Shown here: piece after piece, positions 27,642-36,183 of the stretch | Layout of the letters: every line of letters starts with the position of its first letter | Position numbering within the stretch: position 1 is the first letter of the stretch | Source: Paludibacteraceae bacterium | Lineage (GTDB): Bacteria > Bacteroidota > Bacteroidia > Bacteroidales > Paludibacteraceae | NCBI GenBank assembly: GCA_024401435.1 | Contig: JAKSLB010000002.1 | Coordinates: 153,441-217,440, forward strand | Direction: 5' to 3' | DNA: 64,000 bases | The notes under the pieces: model-generated | What the model saw: the letters and a program-made list of their open reading frames with translations, nothing else | Told to the model about the DNA's origin: nothing | Database searches by the model: none | Made by a program: the position numbers and the translations under genes

Positions 27642-28577
27642 TTATTGATGAAAAAATTTCCAAAGACGAATGAATGGATGATTTGTTTTTTCAATTTGAG
27701 GGTAACATACTTCTGTTGAACCGAATTGCTTGTAAAAATTAGCAATGGAGTTTTGCATACTGCCTTCAAAATCGAATCTTTTTAACCCTTTTTCTTTGGC
27801 TAAGCGAATGGCATGCCATACTAAAAGGGAAGAGGCACCTGACGTTTTTTGATCGTAATCAAAAGTCGGAATTAAATAATAAGCTGTAGTAGCATCCCAT
27901 ACAAGGAATAAGGCAGCTATTGTTTTGTTATTGATGTCTTTCGCGTATAAAATAGTTCCCAAACCTCTTTTAAAAGCTTCTTGACATAATGTGATTTCAA
28001 CATTAGGAGAGTTGAGGTTTTTTTCACCTCTTTGTGCGAGGCAGAAGGAGTGATATTGATAAAAATCTTCTGCGGATGAATCTTCTAAGATGTTGATTCC
28101 GTTCTTTCCTGCTTTTCTTATTTGTCTTTGTTGCGCAGTAGAGAACGATTTGAAAATAGAATCTGAAGAATTACTAAGGTTCTCTATCACATAAGTATGT
28201 CTTTGATTTATTATGTAATTTTTATTTCCCCATATGTCTGTTTGTGCAGAAGATGGAAAAAATTGCATAAACCAGTGAGGCTTTAATGCTTCAATTTTGT
28301 GAATGAATTTTTGAATAATAGCTTCTTTGTCATTCGCTTTAGGTGATATCCAAATGCCATTGCATTGAGATAATAGAGGTTGTAAAATAAGTCGAAATCC
28401 ATATTTGCGAACAATCATATAAGGTAGAAAAGCAATAATTCTGTTGTCATTGTCAAGTTCTAATAGAACATCCCAATCGTTTTTTCCAGAGACACATTCC
28501 ATCCACCATGCTTGTTGAAATAATGGAATTTCGGCATGTTGACAGCAGAATGAGTGGTATTGCTCTTTGTTTGTCAT
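27642..28577 (-). CDS. FemAB/BioF2-like acyltransferase (GNAT fold)
   Basis: A 311-residue cytosolic protein of the acetyltransferase type found in FemAB-like and BioF2-like families, which transfer acyl or aminoacyl groups to sugars, lipids or peptidoglycan precursors. Recognisable features are FKSFSTAQQRQIRKAGKNGI near residue 145, the central LAQRGEKNLNSP, a run of beta strands (TIAALFLVWDATTAYYLIPT), and a C-terminal GNAT core ASSLLVWHAIRLAKEKGLKR followed by FDFEGS and FYKQFGS. The substrate is unknown; the neighbouring rhamnose genes suggest surface-glycan or lipid modification. The start codon lies eight bases beyond the U-tract of the rfbD terminator. Confidence 0.85.
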   Translation of the reverse strand: MTNKEQYHSFCCQHAEIPLFQQAWWMECVSGKNDWDVLLELDNDNRIIAFLPYMIVRKYGFRLILQPLLSQCNGIWISPKANDKEAIIQKFIHKIEALKPHWFMQFFPSSAQTDIWGNKNYIINQRHTYVIENLSNSSDSIFKSFSTAQQRQIRKAGKNGINILEDSSAEDFYQYHSFCLAQRGEKNLNSPNVEITLCQEAFKRGLGTILYAKDINNKTIAALFLVWDATTAYYLIPTFDYDQKTSGASSLLVWHAIRLAKEKGLKRFDFEGSMQNSIANFYKQFGSTEVCYPQIEKTNHPFIRLWKFFHQ

Positions 28578-28585
28578 GGTCTTTT

Positions 28586-28619
28586 AAAAAAAAGAGGCGA
28601 GAGGGAGTCTCGTCTCTTT
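28586..28619 (-). terminator. Intrinsic terminator after rfbD
   Basis: AAAGAGGCGAGA (28591-28602) pairs with TCTCGTCTCTTT (28608-28619). On the minus strand an eight-base U-tract follows (28593-28586). The next start codon (28577-28575) is only eight bases farther. Confidence 0.85.
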
Positions 28620-28637
28620 ATTATCTTTTCAACTATA

Positions 28638-29489
28638 TTATGCTAAAAGAATGTTCATGCACTCTTTTAAAGAGTCTTTCCAATAAGGAACGTTTACGCC
28701 AGCCTCTTTTATTTTCTTTTTGTTGAGAACACTATATGCTGGTCGTTCAGCAGCTGTGGGATATTCGTAACTTTCAATTGCACCGACTTTCGTTTTGTAA
28801 TCTGCAATTTCAAAAATGGCTTTAGTGAAATCAAACCAACTGATAACACCTTCGTTGGAGAAATGGTAAGTGTCAAAACCTTTGATTCCTTTATTTAAGA
28901 GTGTCATGATTGCATATGCCAAATCTGTTGCATATGTGGGTGTACCAATTTGATCGTATACAACATTCAGACTCTCACGTTCTTTGCCTAATCGCAGCAT
29001 TGTCTTTACGAAATTGTTTCCATATTCGCTATATAGCCATGCCGTTCTGATGATGATGGCGTCGCATCCAGTTTTTTCAACTTCTATTTCGCCTTGCCTT
29101 TTAGTGCGTCCATAAACGCCGATTGGATTTGTCTCGTCTGTTTCTTTTAATGGCAGACTGCTTTTCCCTCCGAACACGTAGTCTGTAGAAATGTGAATTA
29201 GTTTTGCACCAACTTCATGAGCAGCAATAGCTAAGTTTTTAGGACCATCAAGATTTATTTTGCCTGCTAATTCTTCACAACTTTCGGCTTTGTCAACGGC
29301 TGTGAATGCAGCACAATTAATGATGGCTCCGATGGATTCCTTTTTTACCAGATTGCGTAAGAGGTTTAAATCAGTGATGTCAACTTCAGGAACATCGGTA
29401 AAAATAAATTTATGTTCTGAATATTGAACGGAAATTTTTTTGATAGAATTTCCTAGTTGACCATTTCCTCCTGTTACTAAAATATTCAT
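28638..29489 (-). CDS. rfbD: dTDP-4-dehydrorhamnose reductase
   Basis: Last step of dTDP-L-rhamnose synthesis: NAD(P)H-dependent reduction of dTDP-4-keto-L-rhamnose. The 283-residue protein has the N-terminal Rossmann motif VTGGNGQLG (residues 5-13), HISTDYVFGG near residue 98, and the catalytic tyrosine/lysine pair in YGRTKRQGE near residue 130. It follows rfbC after 11 bases. Normal family length; nothing odd. Confidence 0.95.
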   Translation of the reverse strand: MNILVTGGNGQLGNSIKKISVQYSEHKFIFTDVPEVDITDLNLLRNLVKKESIGAIINCAAFTAVDKAESCEELAGKINLDGPKNLAIAAHEVGAKLIHISTDYVFGGKSSLPLKETDETNPIGVYGRTKRQGEIEVEKTGCDAIIIRTAWLYSEYGNNFVKTMLRLGKERESLNVVYDQIGTPTYATDLAYAIMTLLNKGIKGFDTYHFSNEGVISWFDFTKAIFEIADYKTKVGAIESYEYPTAAERPAYSVLNKKKIKEAGVNVPYWKDSLKECMNILLA

Positions 29490-29500
29490 ATTCTTGTATG

Positions 29501-30049
29501 TTATTCAAAAAGAACAGCGTCTTTTAAATAAGGATGTTTTTTATCTTTTTCAGATAATAGCATTTCGGATTCTTTTATTGGCCATTCGATGCCAATTGTT
29601 GGATCATTATACATGATGCCAGCGTCAGCCTGAGGCGCATAGACGTTGTCTACTTTATAGGTAAAGATGGCTTCTTCGCTAAGCACAACAAAACCATGAG
29701 CAAATCCTCTAGGAATAAACAATTGTTTTTTGTTGTCTTCGCTTAATAATACAGCTACATGTTTGCCAAAAGTAGGGGAACTTTTCCGAATGTCAATGGC
29801 AACGTCTAAAACTTTACCTTTGATGACACGTACTAATTTAGCTTGAGAAAATTCACCTTTTTGATAGTGCAATCCTCGTAGAACACCATAAGATGATTTT
29901 GATTCGTTGTCTTGAACGAAGTCAACTTTTCCCACAAACTCTTCAAATTCATTTTGTTTGAAGGCCTCCATAAAGTAACCGCGGCTATCTTCAAAAACTT
30001 TGGGTTCAATCACCCATACGCCTTTTATTTCTTGTTCTGTAAAAATCAT
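29501..30049 (-). CDS. rfbC: dTDP-4-dehydrorhamnose 3,5-epimerase
   Basis: Epimerises dTDP-4-keto-6-deoxyglucose at C3 and C5 in the dTDP-L-rhamnose pathway. The 182-residue cupin protein shows [11 protein letters not shown] (residues 21-31), the catalytic histidine region [19 protein letters not shown], the [14 protein letters not shown] strand, and the conserved [10 protein letters not shown] near the C-terminus. Its start overlaps the rfbA stop by four bases, indicating translational coupling. Confidence 0.96.
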   Translation of the reverse strand: MIFTEQEIKGVWVIEPKVFEDSRGYFMEAFKQNEFEEFVGKVDFVQDNESKSSYGVLRGLHYQKGEFSQAKLVRVIKGKVLDVAIDIRKSSPTFGKHVAVLLSEDNKKQLFIPRGFAHGFVVLSEEAIFTYKVDNVYAPQADAGIMYNDPTIGIEWPIKESEMLLSEKDKKHPYLKDAVLFE

Positions 30050-30915
30050 TTTTCTTCTAATAGAGAAAGTATATATTGACCATATTGAGTTTTAGACAAG
30101 TTCTCTCCTAATGTTTTTAATTGGTCGTCAGAAATCCATTTATTACGCCATGCGATTTCTTCGATACAAGCAATGTAATATCCTTGTCTTTTTTGTATTG
30201 TCTCGACAAAATTACTAGCTTCCAATAATGAATCACAGTTTCCTGTGTCGAGCCATGCAAAGCCACGACCGAAAAGGTCAACATGTAATGAACCTTCTGC
30301 TAAATATAATTTGTTGAGATCTGTTATTTCATATTCACCGCGAGCTGATGGCTGAATCATTTTTGCTTTTTCCGTGACTGTTTTGTCGTAAAAATAGAGT
30401 CCTGGAACAGCATAATTTGATTTTGGCTTTTTGGGCTTTTCTTCAAGAGAAATCACCTTGCCATTTTTGTCAAATTCAGCAACACCATATGCTGTTGGAT
30501 CTTTTACGTAGTATCCAAAGATGGTTGCACCAGTTGTTTTGCTAACTGCCTTTTTTAACATTGCGGAGAAATTTTGTCCATAAAACAAATTGTCCCCTAA
30601 TATAAGGCAACCAGCCTCTCCATTTAAGAAATCCGCTCCTAAAATAAAGGCTTGTGCTAATCCGTTAGGCGTTTCTTGTATTTTGTACTGAAATGACATA
30701 CCTAAGTTTTCCCCGTCTCCTAGTAGCTGTTGAAACATTGGTAGATCTCTAGGAGTTGATATGATTAAAACCTCTCGTATTCCAGCTAACATTAGAGTGG
30801 AAAGAGGATAATATATCATCGGCTTGTCATATACAGGCATTATTTGTTTAGAAATAGCTTTAGAAAGAGGATAAAGCCTTGTGGCACTACCTCCTGCTAA
30901 TATGATTCCTTTCAT
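30046..30915 (-). CDS. rfbA: Glucose-1-phosphate thymidylyltransferase
   Basis: First step of dTDP-sugar synthesis: glucose 1-phosphate plus dTTP gives dTDP-glucose. The 289-residue protein opens with the nucleotidyltransferase signature [20 protein letters not shown], followed by [20 protein letters not shown], the metal-binding [11 protein letters not shown], and [15 protein letters not shown] near residue 222. The next pathway gene, rfbB (4,6-dehydratase), is not adjacent, as it normally would be. The thioredoxin-like gene lies 15 bases upstream on the same strand. Confidence 0.96.
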   Translation of the reverse strand: MKGIILAGGSATRLYPLSKAISKQIMPVYDKPMIYYPLSTLMLAGIREVLIISTPRDLPMFQQLLGDGENLGMSFQYKIQETPNGLAQAFILGADFLNGEAGCLILGDNLFYGQNFSAMLKKAVSKTTGATIFGYYVKDPTAYGVAEFDKNGKVISLEEKPKKPKSNYAVPGLYFYDKTVTEKAKMIQPSARGEYEITDLNKLYLAEGSLHVDLFGRGFAWLDTGNCDSLLEASNFVETIQKRQGYYIACIEEIAWRNKWISDDQLKTLGENLSKTQYGQYILSLLEEK

Positions 30916-30930
30916 AATCTTGAAGTATGT

Positions 30931-31389
30931 TTATTTCTTGTTTTTTAGTAAAACTGTTTCAATAGCGTTTTTCAACTCATTTTTTGACATTGCACCACGA
31001 GACATTTGTGCTTGTCCATCTTGAGGAATGAAAACCAATAATGGAATAGATGTTGCTCCAAACATACGACCTAATTCACGTTCTTTGTCAACGTCGATTT
31101 TATATATGTATATTTGGTCTTTGTATTCTTTTGCCAAATCGTCTAAAAATGGAGAAATCATTCTACATGGTCCACACCAAGTTGCATAAAAGTCTAATAT
31201 GCAAGGTTTGTCCCCTAAATATTTCCATTCACTGTTTACGTTCGCTACTTTTTTGTTGAAATCAGTATAGTTTATATGGATGACTTTACCTTCATTTTCG
31301 TTTTTTGCGTCTTTGTTTGCTGCACAAACACATGAAGAAATTCCAAATAGGAAACAAATAATTGTTGCTTTTAATATACTATTTTTCAT
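30931..31389 (-). CDS. Secreted thioredoxin-fold protein
   Basis: A periplasmic thioredoxin, probably a thiol oxidoreductase. The N-terminal hydrophobic signal (IICFLFGISSCVCA) could be cut after Ala or lipidated at Cys 20, so either a soluble or lipoprotein form is possible. The thioredoxin domain begins around residue 37. It has the active site WCGPC at 71-75 in DFYATWCGPCRMISPFL and the cis-proline loop in GATSIPLLVF. It heads the same-strand series with rfbA-rfbC-rfbD, an unusual partner, and faces the capD-manA genes divergently. Confidence 0.9.
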   Translation of the reverse strand: MKNSILKATIICFLFGISSCVCAANKDAKNENEGKVIHINYTDFNKKVANVNSEWKYLGDKPCILDFYATWCGPCRMISPFLDDLAKEYKDQIYIYKIDVDKERELGRMFGATSIPLLVFIPQDGQAQMSRGAMSKNELKNAIETVLLKNKK

Positions 31390-31420
31390 ATCGAATATAA
31401 TTAGATGCTAAAATTTCCCC

Positions 31421-31428
31421 CAAAAGTA
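31421..31428 (-). promoter_or_regulatory. Probable -7 box for the thioredoxin-rfbACD transcript
   Basis: The minus strand reads TACTTTTG, matching TAnnTTTG, 31 bases upstream of the ATG. No clear TTG lies at the right spacing, so support rests on the -7 box alone. Confidence 0.4.
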
Positions 31429-31505
31429 CTATTTATATTTTATAATAATGGTATCTTTCTTAAAAATCTTTTCTCTATTGGTGTGAAAAAGTGTTGAACT
31501 TTCTA

Positions 31506-31533
31506 TTGAACTTGATTAAAAACATTATATTTG
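31506..31533 (+). promoter_or_regulatory. Promoter for the capD-manA genes
   Basis: TTG at 31506-31508, a 17-base spacer, then TATATTTG at 31526-31533, followed by C. The start codon is 33 bases downstream of the box. Confidence 0.6.
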
Positions 31534-31566
31534 CAATAATTTTGGTCGACGCAACTATCATTAGTC

Positions 31567-33492
31567 ATGTCTGAATATTTTGGAAATATATTTAAATCGT
31601 TTGTTGATTACTGCTCCAATAAATCCTATTCCAAATGGATGGTTTTATTGACAGATTTGTTGATAGTTGTTTTTTCTTTTTGGTTTATTTCTTGGGGTGA
31701 TAATTGTATATCGACTGATTCTTCAACAATAGATGTTTTGGGAAAATTGTTGGCTCTTTTGTTGATGTATGTTCTTTCTTTTGTTTTTGTTAAACCTTAT
31801 TATAGCATAATCCGTCATTCTGGAATGCGTGACGTGATTCAGATAATAAGCGCAAATCTTCTTGCTTTTTTAGTCTATTTTTTACTTCAAATATGTTCCT
31901 TTTTTGTGAATGATTTAAAGTTTTTCTTGTTGTCTTTCTTTAGCATGTTTTTTGAAATTTGTATGGTGATAATTTTAATGATTATTACACGAATTTCTGT
32001 TAAATTTTTGTATTCGGATTTGGATTTTAATCATACTAGTGTTTCTTCGAATATAGTCATCTATGGTGCTGGTAGCGTTGGTGTTGTAGTTAATGATGCT
32101 TTAAAACAACAGGAGAACGCTTCGAATCGTGTGGTGGCTTTTATAGATGATAATAGAAGCAAAATGAATAAGACAATTGATGGTGTGCCTATCCTCTCTG
32201 CAGAAGAAGTGCTAACACAATCTTATATAACAAAGAAGAACATAGATAGTTTGATTATAGCCTTACCTAAAATTTCAGTTAGTAAACGACAGTCTATTAT
32301 TACCCAAGCTTTGAATCTTAGTTTAAAGGTTAAATTGGTTCCTGAAATAAATTCCTGGATATACGACAATTTCTCTCCGAATCAATTGCAAAATATTAAA
32401 ATTGAAGATCTTTTGGATCGTGACCCTATTGTTTTGAATGATAAAAATATAGAAAGAGAAATAGAGGATAAAATTGTTTTGGTGACAGGTGCGGCAGGTT
32501 CTATAGGTAGCGAAATAGTTCGTCAGCTACTGTTGTATAATCCTAAAAAAGTTATTGCATTGGATCAGGCTGAAACACCATTGTTTGATTTGCAATTTGA
32601 TTTGAAAAATAGTGATTTGTACAAGAAATTTTCGTCAAAGGTTGAAATAGTAATAGCGGATATTAAAGATTCTGTTTGTGTGGATTCTTTACTCTCTAAA
32701 TACCATCCTGATGTGATTTATCATGCTGCTGCTTATAAACATGTTCCTTTGATGGAAGATAATCCTTATGAGTCAACACTGGTGAATTCTTTTGGAACGA
32801 AAATTGTTGCGGATGCTGCTATTAAATATAATGTTCGTAAATTTGTAATGATTTCTACAGATAAAGCTGTAAATCCTACAAATGTGATGGGCGCTACGAA
32901 ACGATTAGCGGAAATTTATGTTCAAAGTCGCTTTTCTAATTCTACTGCCTTTGTAACAACTCGTTTTGGAAATGTACTTGGTTCTAATGGATCAGTGATA
33001 CCTTTATTTCGTAAGCAGTTGGAACATGGTGGACCAATTACCGTGACTCATAAAGATATCATTCGTTATTTTATGACTATCCCAGAAGCGGCAAGTTTGG
33101 TGTTAGAAGCGAGTACAATTGGTCATAATGGCGATATTTTTGTGTTTGATATGGGTCAACCGATAAAAATATATGATATGGCTAAAAATATGATTCGCTT
33201 GTCAATGGCGAATGGTGTGGAAATCAAAGAAATTGGTTTGCGCCCTGGTGAAAAATTATTTGAGGAATTACTCTTTAATAAGGAAAATACAATACCAACT
33301 CAACATCCAAAAATTATGCACGCAAAAGTGATTCAATATGAAAAGGATATCGTGGATAATTATATGAAAGAACTATGGATAGAGTTAAATACTTGTGATC
33401 CTATACGTATTGTAAAAAAATTGAAAGATTTTTTGCCTGAGTATATTAGTAATAATAGTGAATTTTCAAAATTAGATAATGAACGTGCCTGA
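31567..33492 (+). CDS. CapD/FlaA1/WbpM-type membrane nucleotide-sugar 4,6-dehydratase
   Basis: Membrane-anchored UDP-GlcNAc 4,6-dehydratase family protein that starts synthesis of deoxy-amino sugars for capsule, O-antigen or glycoprotein glycans. The 641-residue product has four hydrophobic segments in residues 20-155, then a first Rossmann-like domain (IVIYGAGSVGVVV near 165). The catalytic SDR domain begins at GAAGSIGSEIVRQL (about 308). The catalytic region reads STDKAVNPTNVMGATKR: methionine replaces the usual tyrosine of YxxxK, as is normal for this WbpM/PglF branch. Its end overlaps manA by 14 bases. Confidence 0.94.
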   Translation: MSEYFGNIFKSFVDYCSNKSYSKWMVLLTDLLIVVFSFWFISWGDNCISTDSSTIDVLGKLLALLLMYVLSFVFVKPYYSIIRHSGMRDVIQIISANLLAFLVYFLLQICSFFVNDLKFFLLSFFSMFFEICMVIILMIITRISVKFLYSDLDFNHTSVSSNIVIYGAGSVGVVVNDALKQQENASNRVVAFIDDNRSKMNKTIDGVPILSAEEVLTQSYITKKNIDSLIIALPKISVSKRQSIITQALNLSLKVKLVPEINSWIYDNFSPNQLQNIKIEDLLDRDPIVLNDKNIEREIEDKIVLVTGAAGSIGSEIVRQLLLYNPKKVIALDQAETPLFDLQFDLKNSDLYKKFSSKVEIVIADIKDSVCVDSLLSKYHPDVIYHAAAYKHVPLMEDNPYESTLVNSFGTKIVADAAIKYNVRKFVMISTDKAVNPTNVMGATKRLAEIYVQSRFSNSTAFVTTRFGNVLGSNGSVIPLFRKQLEHGGPITVTHKDIIRYFMTIPEAASLVLEASTIGHNGDIFVFDMGQPIKIYDMAKNMIRLSMANGVEIKEIGLRPGEKLFEELLFNKENTIPTQHPKIMHAKVIQYEKDIVDNYMKELWIELNTCDPIRIVKKLKDFLPEYISNNSEFSKLDNERA

Positions 33493-34537
33493 GTTGCCTA
33501 TATTATATCCTTTAAAATTCGAGTTGAATTTACATGAATTATTGTGGGGTGGAGGTAGATTGAGATCATTTAAAGGCCTTCCGACCAAACCTGATGATAA
33601 AATAGGAGAAAGTTGGGAAATTAGTGCTGTGCCGGGTAAGGAGTCTGTCGTGTCAAATGGCGTTTTCCAAGGTGAAACATTAAATGATTTGATCGCTAAA
33701 TATGGTGATATGTTGCTTGGGAAAACGGTTGTGTCTTTATATAAAGATAAATTTCCATTGCTGATTAAATTTATTGATGCTGTGGATGACCTTTCTGTTC
33801 AAGTGCATCCGAATGATCAATTAGCACAAGAAAGACATGGATGTTTTGGAAAAACGGAGATGTGGTATGTTATGGACGCTATGCCAAATGCTAACTTATA
33901 TTGTGGATTCAATTCTCCGATATCGAAATATGAATATCAAAAAAGAATAGAAGATAATTCTATTTGTGAGGTCTTGCAGAAACATTCTGTCTCTAAAGGA
34001 GATGTGTTTTTTATCCCTGCCGGTAGAGTTCATGCAATATGCGGAGGGTCTTTGATTGCCGAAGTTCAGCAAAGCAGTGATGTGACTTATAGAATCTATG
34101 ATTACGGTAGGTTAGATTTAAATGGACAGCCAAGAACATTACATACGGATTTGGCTGTTGACGCAATTGATTATTCGGTTTCAGACTCAAATAAAACAGC
34201 GTATGAACGGAAATTGAATAAACCTGTTTGTGTTGCTGAATGTCCATTCTTTACGGTGAAATTGTTGGAAATAAACCGAGGCTTCCATAGAAAATTATTC
34301 AAATACGATTCCTTTATTGTATATATGTGCTTGCAAGGTAATTGTACCATAGAAGTTTTAAGTACCAAAGGCTACGATAGAAATTCAAAGCCTGAGATTA
34401 CAAAAATTTCGTTAACAACAGGAAATAGCTGCTTGATTCCTGCTTCTGTGGCTGATGTGATGATTGTCCCTGATAATTTAGCTGGTACAACTAATCTTTT
34501 AGAAGTGTATATTGACAATAAACATTTTAACAAATGA
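33479..34537 (+). CDS. manA: Mannose-6-phosphate isomerase, class I
   Basis: Zinc-dependent interconversion of fructose 6-phosphate and mannose 6-phosphate, feeding GDP-mannose-type sugars. Zinc ligands are recognisable in the cupin core: Gln and His in VQVHPNDQLAQ, Glu in GKTEMWYVMDA, and His in FFIPAGRVHAICGG. At 352 residues it is the normal length for the Bacteroides/Bacillus short form. The ATG at 33479 overlaps capD by 14 bases in another frame, indicating co-expression with the sugar dehydratase. Confidence 0.94.
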   Translation: MNVPELPILYPLKFELNLHELLWGGGRLRSFKGLPTKPDDKIGESWEISAVPGKESVVSNGVFQGETLNDLIAKYGDMLLGKTVVSLYKDKFPLLIKFIDAVDDLSVQVHPNDQLAQERHGCFGKTEMWYVMDAMPNANLYCGFNSPISKYEYQKRIEDNSICEVLQKHSVSKGDVFFIPAGRVHAICGGSLIAEVQQSSDVTYRIYDYGRLDLNGQPRTLHTDLAVDAIDYSVSDSNKTAYERKLNKPVCVAECPFFTVKLLEINRGFHRKLFKYDSFIVYMCLQGNCTIEVLSTKGYDRNSKPEITKISLTTGNSCLIPASVADVMIVPDNLAGTTNLLEVYIDNKHFNK

Positions 34538-34644
34538 TCTGTACGTTTTGAAAATTGGTCTTATCGTTCGATGCTTTTGACGCATTTCATTTATGATTTT
34601 TTTTGAATAAAAATGGATGGATGAATAAAAAAATAAAAATAGAC

Positions 34645-34675
34645 TTTGCGCCCCAAAAAAATCTTTATATATTTG
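34645..34675 (+). promoter_or_regulatory. Promoter of the MORN-repeat gene
   Basis: TTTG at 34645-34648, a 19-base spacer and TATATTTG at 34668-34675 match the consensus exactly. The ATG at 34716 is 40 bases beyond the -7 box. Confidence 0.75.
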
Positions 34676-34715
34676 TGCGTTTGATTTTGTTAAAAATATT
34701 AAATACTATAAAATT

Positions 34716-35192
34716 ATGAAGACTAAACTTTTTGCAATTATTGCAGTTTTTTCTTTGATTTGTTTCGAGTCAAGTGCAGTATCACCATGTAAAGGTAAAT
34801 GTAGAGACGGAAAGGGAACTTATACATTTGATGATGGAGAAGTTTATTCGGGTACATTCAAGGAAGGTAAGTTTGAGGGAAAAGGAACTTATAAATTTAA
34901 GAGTGGGTCTGTTTACGAGGGTGATTTCAAGGCTGGCGTTCGTGAAGGTAAAGGAAAGTTTACATTCCCTACAGGAGATGTATATGAAGGAGAATTCAAA
35001 AATGGCTATCCAGAAGGAAAGGGTGTTTATTACTTTTCTACGGGAGATAAATATGAAGGAGAATTTAAAGCTGGAAAAATGGACGGTAATGGAACTTATA
35101 CATTTGCCAGTGGAACAAAACAGGTTGGCATTTTTGAAGAAGGCGATTTGGTAGAAGAAATTAGTATTGAACGTCCTCACAAGAAAAAGTAA
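34716..35192 (+). CDS. Secreted MORN-repeat protein
   Basis: A 158-residue exported protein consisting of a signal peptide (about residues 1-22, AIIAVFSLICFESSAVS) and tandem MORN repeats. Four clear 23-residue units with the pattern Y-x-G-x-F-x-x-G-x-x-x-G-x-G-x-Y/F-x-F run from about residue 30 to 125 (for example YEGEFKNGYPEGKGVYYFS). A fifth, degraded unit (QVGIFEEGDL) follows. MORN repeats form elongated beta-hairpin sheets and often bind membranes or proteins; the role here is unknown. The short basic tail ends RPHKKK. The gene is monocistronic, between its own promoter and a terminator. Confidence 0.9.
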   Translation: MKTKLFAIIAVFSLICFESSAVSPCKGKCRDGKGTYTFDDGEVYSGTFKEGKFEGKGTYKFKSGSVYEGDFKAGVREGKGKFTFPTGDVYEGEFKNGYPEGKGVYYFSTGDKYEGEFKAGKMDGNGTYTFASGTKQVGIFEEGDLVEEISIERPHKKK

Positions 35193-35214
35193 AATTGATT
35201 TCTAACATATAATT

Positions 35215-35248
35215 AGGGATGCTACCATAAGTGGCTCCCTTTTTTTTT
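35215..35248 (+). terminator. Intrinsic terminator after the MORN gene, abutting the next start
   Basis: AGGGA-T-GCTAC pairs with GTGGC-TCCCT around a CATAA loop (35215-35240), followed by a nine-base T run. The next gene's ATG is at 35252, three bases beyond the run. Confidence 0.85.
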
Positions 35249-35251
35249 AAT

Positions 35252-36181
35252 ATGGATTCTATAAAGCTTGGGTTATTTGTTATTGTTGTATTTTTTCTTT
35301 CCTCTTGTCAACATATTCAAGAAAATGTACAATCAGTTAGGGACGAGGATTCTGTCCCTGATAGTTCGTTTGTAAATGCTGCCGATTCTGTTATTTCTGA
35401 TTCTGTTGCTTTCTTGTCAAAAGACTCGGTTCGTATAAAACTTCATTTCAAAGATTTTAACGGGAAGAATATCCATGCACCCGTACCTGTTCAAATTTGT
35501 TTTCATTCTATTTTTGAAAATAAATATACAAATGATAAAGGCTTTATAGATACAATCATTGGTTTGAATGATTTCCAAATAGTTCTTTCTAAAGATACGT
35601 TTTATTATCCAGTTTCTGATTATGCTGGTGATACATTGAAGGAGGATTTTATTTTGCCTATACGATTTATGAAAGGTCGTATCATGGAGAATGATGGTAC
35701 TCCATTGAGTTTTATGCCTTTACATATACATTCCAAGTTCAAAGAAAAAGGGAAAAAAGATGTAGAGTCGTTTGATGATGATTTTATCATACAAACAGAT
35801 TCTTTTGGCTATTATCGAACATATGTTCCAGAAAATGTTTTTAGGGTCAGTATACGTACATGTGGTTTCTTAGTCGGATTTGTTTCAAGACATGAATTGC
35901 TTACATATCCCACACAAAATTTCTTGTTTGTTCCCTATGAGTTTAGAAATCTGTGTGGCGAAAGAACGCCAGTATACTCTGTGTCTATTACATTGCCAGA
36001 TTTAGACATCTCTATTCCAACCGATATAATGAGTGAATTTTTTACGTATGATGATGTACTTGAATCTGCAGAATCTGTAATCTTAGTTGCAGAACGAGGT
36101 AATTCTACACTTAGGAAAAAAATCTCAAAAAGAAGTGGAATTTTTCGTAATACAGTATTTTCTATTTGTATGCATGACTAG
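35252..36181 (+). CDS. Unknown lipoprotein
   Basis: A 309-residue lipoprotein that I do not recognise. The signal segment LGLFVIVVFFLSSC places the lipidated cysteine near residue 19. Asp/Ser-rich linker follows (residues 25-60), then strand-rich sequence without known motifs. Two segments, about residues 60-140 and 145-220, look like beta-sandwich units of the carboxypeptidase-regulatory type (for example FMKGRIMENDGTPLSFMPLH, then TDSFGYYRTYVPE); this is only a resemblance. An in-frame GTG at 35231 lies inside the preceding terminator, so ATG 35252 is the sensible start. It converges with gldB, with two bases between the stops. Confidence 0.8.
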   Translation: MDSIKLGLFVIVVFFLSSCQHIQENVQSVRDEDSVPDSSFVNAADSVISDSVAFLSKDSVRIKLHFKDFNGKNIHAPVPVQICFHSIFENKYTNDKGFIDTIIGLNDFQIVLSKDTFYYPVSDYAGDTLKEDFILPIRFMKGRIMENDGTPLSFMPLHIHSKFKEKGKKDVESFDDDFIIQTDSFGYYRTYVPENVFRVSIRTCGFLVGFVSRHELLTYPTQNFLFVPYEFRNLCGERTPVYSVSITLPDLDISIPTDIMSEFFTYDDVLESAESVILVAERGNSTLRKKISKRSGIFRNTVFSICMHD

Positions 36182-36183
36182 AA

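Noticed and set aside
34774-35180. Two long overlapping frames, one per strand, in the MORN-repeat gene
   Set aside because: They arise because the 69-base repeats keep alternative frames open. The named frame has a signal peptide and MORN pattern; the others have neither.
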